NCBI RefSeq assembly: GCF_014336955.1
Contig: NZ_QRAI01000001.1
Coordinates: forward strand, 1-64,000
Length of the DNA: 64,000 bases
Origin: Saccharophagus sp. K07
GTDB taxonomy: Bacteria > Pseudomonadota > Gammaproteobacteria > Pseudomonadales > Cellvibrionaceae
Direction: 5' to 3'
Shown here: positions 28,180 to 38,852 of the stretch, in pieces
Numbering within the stretch: position 1 is the first letter of the stretch
How the letters are laid out: every line of letters starts with the position of its first letter
The notes under the pieces: generated by a model
The model's database searches: none
Told to the model about the DNA's origin: nothing
Seen by the model: the letters and a program-made list of their open reading frames with translations, nothing else
Translations under genes and position numbers: made by a program

Positions 28180-30378
28180 GTGATAAACGACTTGGCTTTG
28201 CTTTCTCCTGCACAAGTTGATTCCCTGATTTATTCCGATTGCGAGGATATTTTTGGCCTGTTGGGCCTGCACGAGTGGGGACCAGGCCAATATGTGTTGC
28301 GGGTGTTTTTGCCCGGCGCCAATGCAGTGGATGTGATTGAAGCTTCTGGCGATGGCGTGCTCGGCACCTTACACGAAGTCCGCGACGGTATTTTTGTTGG
28401 TTTGATCGAGGCGGAATCGCGTTTCCCCTATCGCTTACGTGTGACCTATGGTGAACATGTGGTGGTGCGCGAAGATCCTTATCGATTCGGCAGCACTATT
28501 GGTGAATTGGATATCTATCTTTTCGGCGAAGGCCGTCATGAGCGTCTGTACGATTGGTTGGGTGCGCATGTAATGGAAGTGGATGGCGTGCCCGGCGTGC
28601 GCTTTTGCGTTTGGGCCCCCAACGCCCGCCGAGTGTCAGTGGTGGGCGATTTCAATTTCTGGGATGGCCGCCAGCACATGATGCGCAAGCATATCCCCAG
28701 TGGCGTGTGGGAGATTTTTATTCCCCATCTCACTGCCGGTACGCTCTACAAATACGAAATCAAAAATCGTGACGGCCATTTGTTACCGCACAAGTCCGAC
28801 CCCGTGGGATTCGCCGCGGAGCGCCCGCCGCGCACCGCATCCAAAGTGGTGGATACCCGCGATTATCGCTGGGGCGACGAGCAGTGGATGACCAATCGCC
28901 GTCATCAATCGGCCTTGGATCGCCCGATTTCCATTTACGAAGTGCACTTGGGGTCGTGGCGCCGCAATCCGGAAAATCCGGAGGAATATCTCACCTACCG
29001 TGAATTGGTGGAGCAACTGATTCCTTACGTGCAGAGCATGGGATTTACCCATGTGCAGCTGATGCCGGTCAGTGAATATCCCTTTGACGGCTCCTGGGGT
29101 TATCAGCCCGTCGGCTTGTACGCGCCGACTTCCCGTTTTGGTGATCCGCAGGATTTCATGTATTTCGTCGACCGCTGCCACCAAGCGGGTCTCGGCGTGT
29201 TGATCGATTGGGTGCCCGGGCATTTCCCCTCTGATGGCCACGGGTTGGCGCGGTTTGACGGCACACCTTTGTATGAGCACGCCGACGACCGTCAGGGGTT
29301 CCATCCGGACTGGAACACTTACATCTACAACTACGGTCGCCACGAAGTCGCAAATTTCCTGTATTCCAACGCGCTCTACTGGCTGGATCGTTTCCATGTG
29401 GACGGCCTGCGCGTCGATGCGGTGGCCTCCATGTTGTATCTGGATTACAGCCGCAAACAGGGCGAGTGGATTCCCAATGCCTACGGCGGCCGGGAGAATC
29501 TGGAAGCCATTGATCTGCTCAGACGTGTGAACCAGAAAGTCTACGAGCGTTTTCCAGACATCATGATGATCGCCGAAGAATCCACTGCCTGGCCGGGGGT
29601 GTCGCATCCGGTGCACGTGGGCGGGCTTGGTTTTGGTTACAAGTGGAATATGGGCTGGATGAACGACAGCCTGCGCTATATGTCCTACGACCCCATTTAC
29701 CGCCAGTATCACCACCACGATCTGACGTTCAGCCTGCTGTACGCTTTCAACGAAAACTTTATTCTCCCGCTCAGCCACGACGAAGTGGTGCACGGCAAGC
29801 GTTCGCTGCTCGATAAGATGCCAGGAACGGGAGAGCAAAAATTCGCCAATCTGCGCGCGTATTTCACCTATATGTGGACGCACCCTGGGAAAAAACTGCT
29901 CTTTATGGGCGGCGAGTTTGCGCAGGGCAAAGAGTGGAATCACAATGTCAGCCTGGATTGGCATTTGCTGGACATCCACCTGCATCAAGGTGTGCAGCGT
30001 TTAGTTCAGGATCTCAATCGGCTCTATCGTGAATACCCAGCATTGCATTATCACGACTGCGATCCGAAGGGCTTTGAGTGGATCGACGCGGACGATAGCC
30101 ACAACTCCGTGTTTGCTTATATGCGCAAGGCCGAAGGCTCCGCTCCCGTCGTGATCGTTACCAATATGACGCCGGTTCTACGCAGCGGCTATCGCATGGG
30201 AGTACCGGCGCCCGGTTACTATCGCGAACTGCTCAATACCGACGCAAAAATTTACGGCGGCGAAGATCGTGGCAATGCCGGTGGCTGTTTAGCCGAAGCA
30301 GTGGAAAGCCACGGCCGGCAGTGGTCGATAAGCCTCACCTTACCGCCGCTGGCAACGCTGGTGTTCGTGCTCGAGTAG
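28180..30378 (+). CDS. glgB: 1,4-alpha-glucan branching enzyme GlgB, GH13
   Basis: A 732-residue enzyme that makes alpha-1,6 branches in glycogen. Two N-terminal carbohydrate-binding/CBM48-type domains (the second starting near [21 protein letters not shown]) precede the GH13 barrel with nucleophile Asp413 ([10 protein letters not shown]) and acid/base Glu466 (MMIAEEST), spaced as in E. coli GlgB (405 and 458). Start is GTG 28180 after AAGGA. Length is typical (E. coli 728). Confidence 0.97.
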   Translation: MINDLALLSPAQVDSLIYSDCEDIFGLLGLHEWGPGQYVLRVFLPGANAVDVIEASGDGVLGTLHEVRDGIFVGLIEAESRFPYRLRVTYGEHVVVREDPYRFGSTIGELDIYLFGEGRHERLYDWLGAHVMEVDGVPGVRFCVWAPNARRVSVVGDFNFWDGRQHMMRKHIPSGVWEIFIPHLTAGTLYKYEIKNRDGHLLPHKSDPVGFAAERPPRTASKVVDTRDYRWGDEQWMTNRRHQSALDRPISIYEVHLGSWRRNPENPEEYLTYRELVEQLIPYVQSMGFTHVQLMPVSEYPFDGSWGYQPVGLYAPTSRFGDPQDFMYFVDRCHQAGLGVLIDWVPGHFPSDGHGLARFDGTPLYEHADDRQGFHPDWNTYIYNYGRHEVANFLYSNALYWLDRFHVDGLRVDAVASMLYLDYSRKQGEWIPNAYGGRENLEAIDLLRRVNQKVYERFPDIMMIAEESTAWPGVSHPVHVGGLGFGYKWNMGWMNDSLRYMSYDPIYRQYHHHDLTFSLLYAFNENFILPLSHDEVVHGKRSLLDKMPGTGEQKFANLRAYFTYMWTHPGKKLLFMGGEFAQGKEWNHNVSLDWHLLDIHLHQGVQRLVQDLNRLYREYPALHYHDCDPKGFEWIDADDSHNSVFAYMRKAEGSAPVVIVTNMTPVLRSGYRMGVPAPGYYRELLNTDAKIYGGEDRGNAGGCLAEAVESHGRQWSISLTLPPLATLVFVLE

Positions 30379-30419
30379 AATTTCCAGTCAACTTATTCCG
30401 TCTTGTGTATGCGAGACAA

Positions 30420-30440
30420 CGCGCCCGCGTCGCGGGCGCG
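30420..30440 (+). repeat. Very GC-rich hairpin between glgB and glgX
   Basis: CGCGCCCGCG-T-CGCGGGCGCG, perfect 10-base arms around one base, 42 bases after the glgB stop. No T-run follows. It may stabilise or separate the glgB and glgX messages. Confidence 0.5.
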
Positions 30441-30467
30441 CTAAATGCGAGGTGATTTAGCGACACT

Positions 30468-32633
30468 ATGTCGTCTACCGTAACTACTTATAACGTCAGA
30501 GAAGGGGTGGCATATCCGCTCGGCGCCACGCCTATGGAAGGTGGCGTCAACTTCGCGCTCTTTTCCCGACACGCGCAAAAAGTCGAGCTTTGTCTATTTG
30601 ATGAAACTGGACAGCGGGAGATTGCCCGTTTGACGCTTCCCGGCTCGACCGACCACGTCTGGCATGGTTGGGTCGAGGGGTTGGAGCCAGGTGCTTTGTA
30701 CGGCTACAGAGTCCACGGATTGTTCCAACCACAAAACGGCCACCGCTTTAATCCCCACAAACTTTTATTAGATCCCTACGCCAAAGCCATACACGGCAAA
30801 TTTGTCTGGTGCGATGAGCACTACGGCTACAACCTCAAAGATCCCAGTTTAGATTTTTCCTTCGATCGCTCCGACAACGCCGCACAAATGCCCAAGGCAG
30901 TGGTGGTCGCCCCGGGGCAGCCGCCAGAGCCCTTGGCCAAGCCGGTGCCCTGGACAGATACACTGATTTACGAGTTGCACGTCAAAGGTTTTACCAAGCT
31001 CAACGAGCTCTTGCCAGAGAATCTGCGCGGGACTTACGCGGGTTTGGGCAGCGAACCTGTTGTGCGCTATTTGCAAGAGCTGGGAATTACCAGCGTTGAA
31101 CTGTTACCCGTCCACTTTTTTGTCGACGAGCATTTTCTGATCAAACGTAACCTGGTGAATTACTGGGGTTATAACACGCTCAATTTTTTCACGCCCCATC
31201 CGGCTTATGCGGCTACAGACGATCCGGTTGCCGAGTTCAAGCAGATGGTGACGAACCTGCACGCCGCAGGAATCGAGGTATTGCTGGATGTGGTTTACAA
31301 CCACACGGCGGAAGGCAATCACTTGGGGCCGACCTTAAGTTTTCGCGGCATTGATAATTGCAGCTATTACTGCCTGCTGAGCCAGGACCCGCGCTTTTAT
31401 GTGAACGACACCGGTTGCGGCAATACCTTCAACGTCAAACATCCGCGCGTGCTGCAAATGGTGATGGACAGCTTGCGTTACTGGGCGACGGAAATGGGAG
31501 TGGACGGTTTTCGTTTCGACTTGGCGTCGGTACTTGGACGCGAGGCTCACGGCTTTGATTCACAAGGCGGTTTTTTTGATGTGATCCGCCAGGATCCGGT
31601 GCTGAATACGAAAAAACTGATCGCCGAACCTTGGGATATAGGGCCAGGCGGTTATCAGCTTGGCCACTTTCCTCCCGGCTGGGCCGAGTGGAATGACCGC
31701 TACCGCGACACGGTGCGGCGCTACTGGCGCGGCGATCAGGGCATGCTGCCGGAATTCGCGCGGCGAATTCACGGCTCCAGTGACCTGTTTGAATACTCTG
31801 GTCGCAAGCCTTACAGCACCATTAATTTTGTCACCAGTCACGACGGTTTTACGCTGCGGGATTTGGTGAGCTACAGTCAACGTCATAACCACGCGAATAA
31901 AGAACAGAATAACGACGGTCACCACGCGAATTTCAGTCACAATTTTGGTGTAGAAGGTCCGACGCAAAATGAGCGCATCGATGCTCTGCGCATGCGTCAG
32001 CAGCGCAATTTTTTAGCGACTCTGTTATTGAGCCAAGGCACTCCCATGTTACTGGCAGGAGACGAACTGAGCCGGACTCAGCAGGGCAATAACAACGCCT
32101 ACTGCCAGGATAACGACATCAACTGGCTCAACTGGTCCGCGCTGCAACAGCAGCAGTGGAATTTGCGCGAATTCGTGCGCAACGTCATTCGTGTGCGCCG
32201 GGAATTTCATCTGTTGCGCAGCCCGTTTTTTATTCACAAACCGGAAGAGCAGGTGACCAAGGCGGGGTACAACATTCACTGGTTGAACCGCGATGGCGTT
32301 CCCATGAAAGACGAAGAATGGTCGCGCCCAGATGAGGTGTGCCTGGGCTGGATGCTGGAGTCGGTAGTCAATTCCCGCTGTGTGCACTGTTTATTGAGCT
32401 TGTTCAATGCTGGCGATAAAGCATCGAGCTTCCGTTTGCCACCCGGTTGGTATTGGGTTGCGTTGTTGGATACCGCGGCCACCGATGGTTTGCCAGTGGA
32501 GCGATACGTAGAACTGGAAAACGAACTGGTGGTGGAAGAAAAATCCATGATGGTGTTGTATGGCTTATCCAGCCAGTGCGATTGGCAGACAGACCCTCTG
32601 TTGGTCGGCAATCCCGATACGTCCAAACCTTAA
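30468..32633 (+). CDS. glgX: Glycogen debranching enzyme GlgX (GH13 isoamylase-type)
   Basis: A 721-residue enzyme that hydrolyses alpha-1,6 branches of phosphorylase limit dextrin. An N-terminal CBM48 domain (YPLGATPMEGGVNFALFSRHA) precedes a GH13 barrel with VVYNHTAEG, nucleophile Asp351 (GFRFDLASVL), acid/base Glu387 (LIAEPWDIG) and VTSHDGFTL. Length is near that of related isoamylases. With GlgP and MalQ it covers glycogen breakdown. glgP begins 163 bases downstream, after an A-rich leader containing two copies of ATAAAAAGAAAAACA. Confidence 0.95.
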   Translation: MSSTVTTYNVREGVAYPLGATPMEGGVNFALFSRHAQKVELCLFDETGQREIARLTLPGSTDHVWHGWVEGLEPGALYGYRVHGLFQPQNGHRFNPHKLLLDPYAKAIHGKFVWCDEHYGYNLKDPSLDFSFDRSDNAAQMPKAVVVAPGQPPEPLAKPVPWTDTLIYELHVKGFTKLNELLPENLRGTYAGLGSEPVVRYLQELGITSVELLPVHFFVDEHFLIKRNLVNYWGYNTLNFFTPHPAYAATDDPVAEFKQMVTNLHAAGIEVLLDVVYNHTAEGNHLGPTLSFRGIDNCSYYCLLSQDPRFYVNDTGCGNTFNVKHPRVLQMVMDSLRYWATEMGVDGFRFDLASVLGREAHGFDSQGGFFDVIRQDPVLNTKKLIAEPWDIGPGGYQLGHFPPGWAEWNDRYRDTVRRYWRGDQGMLPEFARRIHGSSDLFEYSGRKPYSTINFVTSHDGFTLRDLVSYSQRHNHANKEQNNDGHHANFSHNFGVEGPTQNERIDALRMRQQRNFLATLLLSQGTPMLLAGDELSRTQQGNNNAYCQDNDINWLNWSALQQQQWNLREFVRNVIRVRREFHLLRSPFFIHKPEEQVTKAGYNIHWLNRDGVPMKDEEWSRPDEVCLGWMLESVVNSRCVHCLLSLFNAGDKASSFRLPPGWYWVALLDTAATDGLPVERYVELENELVVEEKSMMVLYGLSSQCDWQTDPLLVGNPDTSKP

Positions 32634-32796
32634 AGGAATCGCCCTGACCTGAAGCCTCAAGTCGGGCAAAGACAAGAACCGTCTTGCAAAATAATTCGGC
32701 AAATAAAAAGAAAAACAGTAGATAAAAAGAAAAACAAAAGTCGCGCTGATGTTTGTGCGTGGCATATCCGCGAATCTTTGTGCATCTAGAGGAACT

Positions 32797-35253
32797 ATGG
32801 CGATGATTTCGGTAAAAACCCCCGTCCCGGCAGGCACAGATTCTGCGCAGCTGGTGACGGAGCTGCAAAAGCACTACAACATTACGCTCGGCCGCTTTGA
32901 ATGCGAGCAAATCCCCAGTTATTTGTTGCTGGCGCTGTCGCTGACGGTGCGCGATCGCTTGATCGAGCGCTGGCGCGAGACGCGGTTGCAGGAAATTCAG
33001 AATAATCCGAAGCGGGTGTTTTATTTATCGCTGGAATTTTTGTTGGGACGCACGCTCAGCAATGCAGTGATGAATCTGCAGACGGAAAATGAAGTCGCCG
33101 AAGCTCTGCGCTATTACGGCACCAGCCTGGAAGAATTGCGCCAGAACGAACTCGATGCCGGATTGGGCAACGGCGGTTTGGGGCGCTTGGCGGCCTGTTT
33201 CCTCGACAGTTGTGCAACGCTCGGTCTGCCGGTTACCGGCTACGGCATCCGCTACGAATACGGCATGTTTCATCAGCGGATTGAGCAGGGCCGCCAAGTG
33301 GAATATCCGGACCACTGGTTGCGCGAAGGCAATCCCTGGGAACTGGAACGACCTGAACTGACCAAGCGGGTGAAGTTTTACGGTCACACCGAGTTTTACA
33401 TCAACGATCGCGGGCGCAAATGCGCGCGTTGGTCCGGTACCAACGATGTGCTCGCGGTGCCCTACGATGTGCCGATTCCCGGCTACGGCAATGGCGTAGT
33501 AAATACTCTGCGTTTGTGGCGGGCGGCGGCGACGGACGAGTTTGATCTGGAAGAATTTAACGCGGGTGATTACACCGAGGCAGTGGCGGCGAAAAACCGA
33601 GCCGAGCAGATCACCATGGTGCTCTATCCCAATGACGCCAGCGAAAACGGTAAAGAGCTGCGTCTGCGCCAACAATATTTTCTCGCTTCCGCGAGTTTGC
33701 AGGATGTATTGGCAGACTGGGTACATTTCCACGGGGAAAATTTTGGTGAGTTCGCCAATAAACATGTTTTTCAATTAAATGACACGCACCCGACGCTGGC
33801 AGTCGCGGAATTGATGCGCCTGTTGCTGGATGATTATTTGTTGGAGTGGGACGTCGCTTGGCGCATTACCACGTCCACAATGGCGTACACCAACCACACC
33901 TTATTGCCGGAAGCTTTGGAAAAATGGCCGGTGCGTCTGATGCGCGAATTATTGCCGCGCCTGCTCGATATCATCTACGAAATCAACGCGCGCTTCCTCG
34001 CTGAAGTTGCTTTGCGCTGGCCGGGCGATACCCAACGGCAACAGCGTATGTCGCTGATCGAAGAAGGCAATGATCCCCATGTGCGTATGGCGTATTTGGG
34101 TATTGTCGGCAGCTTCTCCGTTAATGGAGTGGCAGCGCTGCATTCCAATTTGTTGAAGCGCGGATTATTCAAAGATTTCTTTGAACTCTGGCCGGAAAAA
34201 TTCAATAACAAAACCAATGGTGTAACACCGCGGCGTTGGTTGGCGCACAGCAATCGCAAACTGGCTGAACTTATAACAGAGGCCGTGGGCGATGGTTGGC
34301 AGACCGATCTGGAAAAAATCAGTCATTTAAAAGATTTTGTAAATGACAGCGCCTTCTGCGAGCGTTGGTTCCAGATCAAACAACACAATAAAGCGGCACT
34401 TGCTGAATTGGTCCACAGAGAATGTGGCGTGTGTTTTGATACTGGCCACATGTTCGATGTGCAGGTAAAACGTATCCACGAATATAAACGCCAGTTGCTG
34501 AATGTTCTGCATATTATTCATTTGTATGACCGTATTAAACGCGGTGATGCGGTGAAAATGAAACCTCGCTGCGTGCTGATCGGAGGCAAAGCGGCTCCGG
34601 GTTATGCAATGGCGAAACTCATCATTAAACTGATCAACAATGTGGCGGCGGTGATCAACGCAGACACTTCCGTAAAACATTTATTGCAGGTGGTATTTCT
34701 GCCGAATTATCGTGTGTCCAGCATGGAAATTATTTGCCCGGGGACGGATCTTTCCGAACAGATTTCCACCGCGGGGAAAGAGGCATCCGGCACTGGCAAT
34801 ATGAAATTCATGATGAACGGTGCTGTGACCATTGGCACATACGACGGCGCCAATATTGAAATATTGGAGGCTGCAGGCGGAGAGAATTTCTTTTTATTTG
34901 GTTTGCGGGTGGAAGATATTCCGGCCTATCGCGCGGCTCACAAGCCCAATCAAATCATCGAACACGATGAAGATTTAAAACGGGTGATGCAGTTGCTGGA
35001 GTGCGGTCACTTCAGTTTGTTTGAACCCGGTATTTTTGACCCTATAGTTGCAGCCATACGCCGGGATGACGACCCGTGGATGGTGGCAGCGGATTTTCGC
35101 AGTTATGTGGAAGCACAGAGAAAAGCCGCGGAAATGTATCAGGATCGTGCAGCTTGGACGCGCATGAGTATTTTAAACGCGGCGGCGAGTGGACGGTTTT
35201 CCAGTGACCGTACCATCCGGGAATATGCCCGTGATATTTGGCAGATAATTTGA
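32797..35253 (+). CDS. glgP: Glycogen/starch/alpha-glucan phosphorylase GlgP, GT35
   Basis: An 818-residue PLP enzyme that releases glucose-1-phosphate from alpha-1,4 glucan ends. PLP-binding Lys670 sits in SGTGNMKFMMNGAVTIGTYDGAN; the ELDAGLGNGGLGRLAACFLDS and YGIRYEYGMFHQ segments are family hallmarks. I chose ATG 32797 (MAMISVKTP), four bases after AGAGGA, over an upstream ATG at 32749. Length is typical (E. coli 815). It is 41 bases before glgC. Confidence 0.97.
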   Translation: MAMISVKTPVPAGTDSAQLVTELQKHYNITLGRFECEQIPSYLLLALSLTVRDRLIERWRETRLQEIQNNPKRVFYLSLEFLLGRTLSNAVMNLQTENEVAEALRYYGTSLEELRQNELDAGLGNGGLGRLAACFLDSCATLGLPVTGYGIRYEYGMFHQRIEQGRQVEYPDHWLREGNPWELERPELTKRVKFYGHTEFYINDRGRKCARWSGTNDVLAVPYDVPIPGYGNGVVNTLRLWRAAATDEFDLEEFNAGDYTEAVAAKNRAEQITMVLYPNDASENGKELRLRQQYFLASASLQDVLADWVHFHGENFGEFANKHVFQLNDTHPTLAVAELMRLLLDDYLLEWDVAWRITTSTMAYTNHTLLPEALEKWPVRLMRELLPRLLDIIYEINARFLAEVALRWPGDTQRQQRMSLIEEGNDPHVRMAYLGIVGSFSVNGVAALHSNLLKRGLFKDFFELWPEKFNNKTNGVTPRRWLAHSNRKLAELITEAVGDGWQTDLEKISHLKDFVNDSAFCERWFQIKQHNKAALAELVHRECGVCFDTGHMFDVQVKRIHEYKRQLLNVLHIIHLYDRIKRGDAVKMKPRCVLIGGKAAPGYAMAKLIIKLINNVAAVINADTSVKHLLQVVFLPNYRVSSMEIICPGTDLSEQISTAGKEASGTGNMKFMMNGAVTIGTYDGANIEILEAAGGENFFLFGLRVEDIPAYRAAHKPNQIIEHDEDLKRVMQLLECGHFSLFEPGIFDPIVAAIRRDDDPWMVAADFRSYVEAQRKAAEMYQDRAAWTRMSILNAAASGRFSSDRTIREYARDIWQII

Positions 35254-35294
35254 ATCACCCATAACGTTAATTTTTGAAATTGAGTAGGTCTGCA

Positions 35295-36575
35295 ATGGAT
35301 AAACCCCTGGAACACCCAAATCCGCGATTTGTCAGCCGCCTCACCAGAGACACGCTTGCGTTGATTCTGGCCGGCGGGCGCGGTAGCCGTCTTTACGAAC
35401 TCACCGACTGGCGCGCCAAACCCGCGCTCTATTTCGGTGGAAAATTCCGCATTATCGATTTCCCGCTTTCCAACTGCATTAATTCGGGCATTCGCCGCGT
35501 CGGTGTTTTGACCCAATATAAAGCGCACTCCTTGATCCGCCATATCCAAGTGGGCTGGAGTCATTTCAAACGTGAACTGGGTGAATATGTTGAAGTATTG
35601 CCGGCGAGCCAGCGCAATTCTCCCAACTGGTATCAAGGCACTGCAGACGCGCTGTATCAGAACGTCGATATTATTCGAGCAGCCAATCCGAAATATGTGA
35701 TGGTGCTTTCCGGAGACCACGTTTATCAAATGGATTACGGCAATATTCTCGCCTATCACGTCGAGAGCAAAGCCAAGCTGACCGTTTCCTGTATCGAAGT
35801 TCCGGTGGAAGAAGCGGCGGGTGCATTTGGTGTAATGACGGTGGACGACAACAACCGGGTTCTGCGTTTCGACGAAAAACCGGCCAACCCGACGCCTGTT
35901 CCGGGTAATCCGAACTTGTGTCTTGCCTCCATGGGCAACTATATTTTCGACACCGAATTTCTGTTGGATCTCTTGGAAAAAGATGCAACGAAAGAAGGTT
36001 CGGATCACGATTTTGGTAAAGACATTATTCCGTCAATTATCGACAGCGGCGACGTATACGCTTTCCGTTTTCGCGATCAGCGCGGCAATCAGGCCTACTG
36101 GCGCGATGTGGGAACGCTGGATGCGTTTTGGGAAGCCAATATGGAATTGGTATCGCCCACACCTTCATTGAACCTGTACGACCACCAGTGGCCGATCTGG
36201 ACTTATCAAACTCAATTGCCACCGGCGAAATTCGTGTTCGATGACGATGGCCGACGCGGTTATGCGGTGGACTCCATGGTATCCGGCGGCTGCATTATTT
36301 CCGGCGGTACAGTGCGTAAATCGCTGCTGTTCTCCGACGTGCGCGTGCACTCCTACACCTTGATTGAAGAATCCGTGTTGTTGCCGGAAGTGCAGGTGCA
36401 CCGTTACGCCAAGGTGAAACGAGCCATTATCGATCGCGCCTGTGAAATTCCGCGCGGCATGGAAATTGGTGTCGATCACGAGCAGGACAAAGCCCGCGGC
36501 TTCCGCGTCACCAAGAAGGGCATTACCCTGGTGACTCGCGAAATGCTCGGTCAACGCGGCGGCGCCCGTTATTGA
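35295..36575 (+). CDS. glgC: Glucose-1-phosphate adenylyltransferase GlgC
   Basis: A 426-residue enzyme making ADP-glucose, the committed and allosteric step of glycogen synthesis. The nucleotide-binding loop [22 protein letters not shown], the substrate loop [11 protein letters not shown], and [15 protein letters not shown] (catalytic Asp) are present; the C-terminal left-handed beta helix holds the regulatory region. I chose ATG 35295 ([12 protein letters not shown]), with GAGTAGG upstream, over TTG 35274. A terminator follows, so glgA may have its own promoter. Confidence 0.96.
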   Translation: MDKPLEHPNPRFVSRLTRDTLALILAGGRGSRLYELTDWRAKPALYFGGKFRIIDFPLSNCINSGIRRVGVLTQYKAHSLIRHIQVGWSHFKRELGEYVEVLPASQRNSPNWYQGTADALYQNVDIIRAANPKYVMVLSGDHVYQMDYGNILAYHVESKAKLTVSCIEVPVEEAAGAFGVMTVDDNNRVLRFDEKPANPTPVPGNPNLCLASMGNYIFDTEFLLDLLEKDATKEGSDHDFGKDIIPSIIDSGDVYAFRFRDQRGNQAYWRDVGTLDAFWEANMELVSPTPSLNLYDHQWPIWTYQTQLPPAKFVFDDDGRRGYAVDSMVSGGCIISGGTVRKSLLFSDVRVHSYTLIEESVLLPEVQVHRYAKVKRAIIDRACEIPRGMEIGVDHEQDKARGFRVTKKGITLVTREMLGQRGGARY

Positions 36576-36602
36576 TCAAATCGGCTTAAACTGTATAGCG
36601 AT

Positions 36603-36628
36603 GGGAACCTCTATAGGTTCCCTTTTTT
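36603..36628 (+). terminator. Rho-independent terminator after glgC
   Basis: GGGAACCT and AGGTTCCC stem with loop CTAT, running directly into TTTTTT. It lies 28 bases after the glgC stop and may split the glg cluster into two transcripts. Confidence 0.92.
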
Positions 36629-36701
36629 GTGCTCCGCCACAGCCAAACGGCTCATAAAAAAGGCGGCACAGCGAAACAGAAGCAAATAGTAAGGTGCGAT
36701 A

Positions 36702-38282
36702 GTGACAAAAAGAATTCTGATGGTGGCAGCGGAAAATGATGCGCTGCCCAACGCCAAAGTTGGCGGCATCGGCGATGTGGTGCGAGATTTACCCAAAGCT
36801 TTGGCTGAGCAGGGTTGTGTCGTTCATGTGGTCGTCCCTTCATATGGTTTTTTACATCGCGGCGCGGCGCAGCAAGTCGCATCCTTTCCGGTTTTGTTCG
36901 GCAATGCCATTGAACAGGTTACCTTGTTCCGTTGGAGCCAATTGCAAGAGGGGCAGGATGTTGATGCGCCGGGCGTGCATCAGTGGGTGCTCGACCATCC
37001 GGGTTTTTATCCCTGCGGTCCAGGACAGATTTATTGCAATGATCCCAATAACCGGCCATTTGCCTCGGACGCTGGTAAATTCGCGTTATTTTGTGCGGCT
37101 GTCGGCCAGGCGATTTTGAACGAGTCTTTTGGCCCTCTGGATATTCTCCATTTGCACGATTGGCACGCGGCTGTGCTGGCGGTGTTGCGGGAATACGATC
37201 CGCACTATGCGCGTCTGAAATCCTCCCGCGTGGTCTATTCCATCCACAATTTATCGCTGCAAGGCATTCGTCCCTTGGCGGGCGACCCGTCCTCACTGGA
37301 AAGCTGGTTTCCGCGGTTGGAGTACGATCAGGCAGTGATTTGCGATCCACGGGTGACTCACTGCTTTAACCCTATGCGCGCCGCCATCGCCTTGAGCGAC
37401 AAGGTTCACGCGGTATCGCCCACCTATGCGGAAGAAATTCAGCGTCCGAGCCAAGTGGCGCAGCATATTTACGGTGGAGAAGGGCTGGAAACTGATTTGG
37501 TCGCAGCGGCCAAGCAGCAGCGTCTCCTGGGCATTCTCAACGGTTGTGAATATCCCAAGGATGCCGAGTACCCGCGGTTTAACAAAGCCCGTTTGTCCGC
37601 GCTTATCGACGAAACTCTGTTGCATTGGGTGATCAAAAGCCCGGCCGTATTAAGCGTGCATTGGGTGGCGCGGGAGCGTTTGCAGCAGTGGACCAACAGG
37701 CGTGAGCGCGGTTTGCTGTTGACGTCCGTGGGACGGGTGACCGAACAGAAGGTGCGTTTGTTGCGTCACAAGGTGCAATATCAGGGACGCGAACTGCCGG
37801 TTTTGCGCCATTTGCTGAATCAGCTCGGTGATAAAGGCGTGTTTATTCTGCTCGGCAGTGGCGATGCGGATTACGAAAAATTCCTGCTGGAAACCAGCGC
37901 CTATTGCCCGAATTTTATTTTCCTGCGCGGCTATTCCAACGAGCTTGCCCAGGCACTCTATGCCTCCGGCGATCTGTTCCTGATGCCCAGCTCGTTTGAG
38001 CCCTGCGGAATCAGCCAGATGCTGGCCATGCGCGCCGGTCAACCCTGTCTGGTGCACGGGGTCGGCGGTCTCAACGATACGGTGATCGACGGGGTGAGCG
38101 GCTTTGTTTTTCGCGGTAATGACGGCGATGAGCAAGGTCAACAGTTGCTCGACCGTTTTGCGGAAATACTCGCGCTCCACGACGAGAATCCCAAAAAGCT
38201 GCAATCCATCGCCAAGGGTGCTGCCAAAGCGCGTTTTACCTGGGAGGCAGTAGCCAAGGAGTACTTGGAAAAACTCTATTAA
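36702..38282 (+). CDS. glgA: Glycogen synthase GlgA, GT5
   Basis: A 526-residue ADP-glucose-dependent synthase that elongates alpha-1,4 chains. The N-terminal ADP-glucose-binding motif KVGGIGDVV (near residue 20) and C-terminal GT-B elements (ERGLLLTSVGRVTEQKV, then SSFEPCGISQMLAMRAGQP) are present. It starts at GTG 36702 after AAGGTG. Length is a little longer than E. coli (477). It uses GlgC product and is immediately followed by a small HEAT-like gene. Confidence 0.95.
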   Translation: MTKRILMVAAENDALPNAKVGGIGDVVRDLPKALAEQGCVVHVVVPSYGFLHRGAAQQVASFPVLFGNAIEQVTLFRWSQLQEGQDVDAPGVHQWVLDHPGFYPCGPGQIYCNDPNNRPFASDAGKFALFCAAVGQAILNESFGPLDILHLHDWHAAVLAVLREYDPHYARLKSSRVVYSIHNLSLQGIRPLAGDPSSLESWFPRLEYDQAVICDPRVTHCFNPMRAAIALSDKVHAVSPTYAEEIQRPSQVAQHIYGGEGLETDLVAAAKQQRLLGILNGCEYPKDAEYPRFNKARLSALIDETLLHWVIKSPAVLSVHWVARERLQQWTNRRERGLLLTSVGRVTEQKVRLLRHKVQYQGRELPVLRHLLNQLGDKGVFILLGSGDADYEKFLLETSAYCPNFIFLRGYSNELAQALYASGDLFLMPSSFEPCGISQMLAMRAGQPCLVHGVGGLNDTVIDGVSGFVFRGNDGDEQGQQLLDRFAEILALHDENPKKLQSIAKGAAKARFTWEAVAKEYLEKLY

Positions 38283-38294
38283 GGAAAAACGCCA

Positions 38295-38822
38295 GTGGGA
38301 GAAAAAGGGACGCTACTGCAACAACTGTCCGGCGGCGATCGGCGCTCCATAGGCGCGGCCAAAGAGGCGGCGCAGCAGGTGTTGCAGAAACCGGAGCTAT
38401 TGGCGGAATTATTCGAAGGAATGACCTCCGCAGATCCGGTACTGCGTATGTGCTGTGCGGATGTGGCAGAAAAGGTGACGGCACACCATCCCGAGTGGTT
38501 GGCACCGTACAAAAAGATTCTGCTGGGGGAATTGAGTCACAGCGAGCAGCAAGAAGTACGCTGGCATGTGGCGCCAATGCTGATTCGCCTGCCGCTGAGC
38601 AAACGCGAAGAAGGTGAGGTGCTGCATATTTTGCTGGACTACACCCAGGATAAAAGCAGCATAGTGAAAACCATGGCCATGCAGGCCATGGCCGATCTCG
38701 GACTGGGTAGTGATCAGGCGGAATTACGGCAGAAAGTGGTTCACCACATAGAGGATCTGACCGCTGTAGGAACGCCCGCTATGCGGGCGCGCGGTAAAAA
38801 AACTGCTGGCGAAACTCGCTAA
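38295..38822 (+). CDS. HEAT-repeat-like small protein in the glg cluster
   Basis: A 175-residue, mostly helical soluble protein without signal peptide or membrane segment. Paired helices recur (LAELFEGMTSADPVLRMCCADVAEKV, then EEGEVLHILLDYTQDKSSIVKTMAMQAMADLG), the pattern of HEAT/ARM repeats that bind other proteins. GTG 38295 is preceded by TAAGGA, 13 bases after glgA, so it is co-transcribed. The role is unknown; protein-protein regulation of glycogen enzymes is only a guess from position. Confidence 0.6.
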   Translation: MGEKGTLLQQLSGGDRRSIGAAKEAAQQVLQKPELLAELFEGMTSADPVLRMCCADVAEKVTAHHPEWLAPYKKILLGELSHSEQQEVRWHVAPMLIRLPLSKREEGEVLHILLDYTQDKSSIVKTMAMQAMADLGLGSDQAELRQKVVHHIEDLTAVGTPAMRARGKKTAGETR

Positions 38823-38852
38823 GTACTACCCTTAAAAGCGTTGCCTGCTGAA

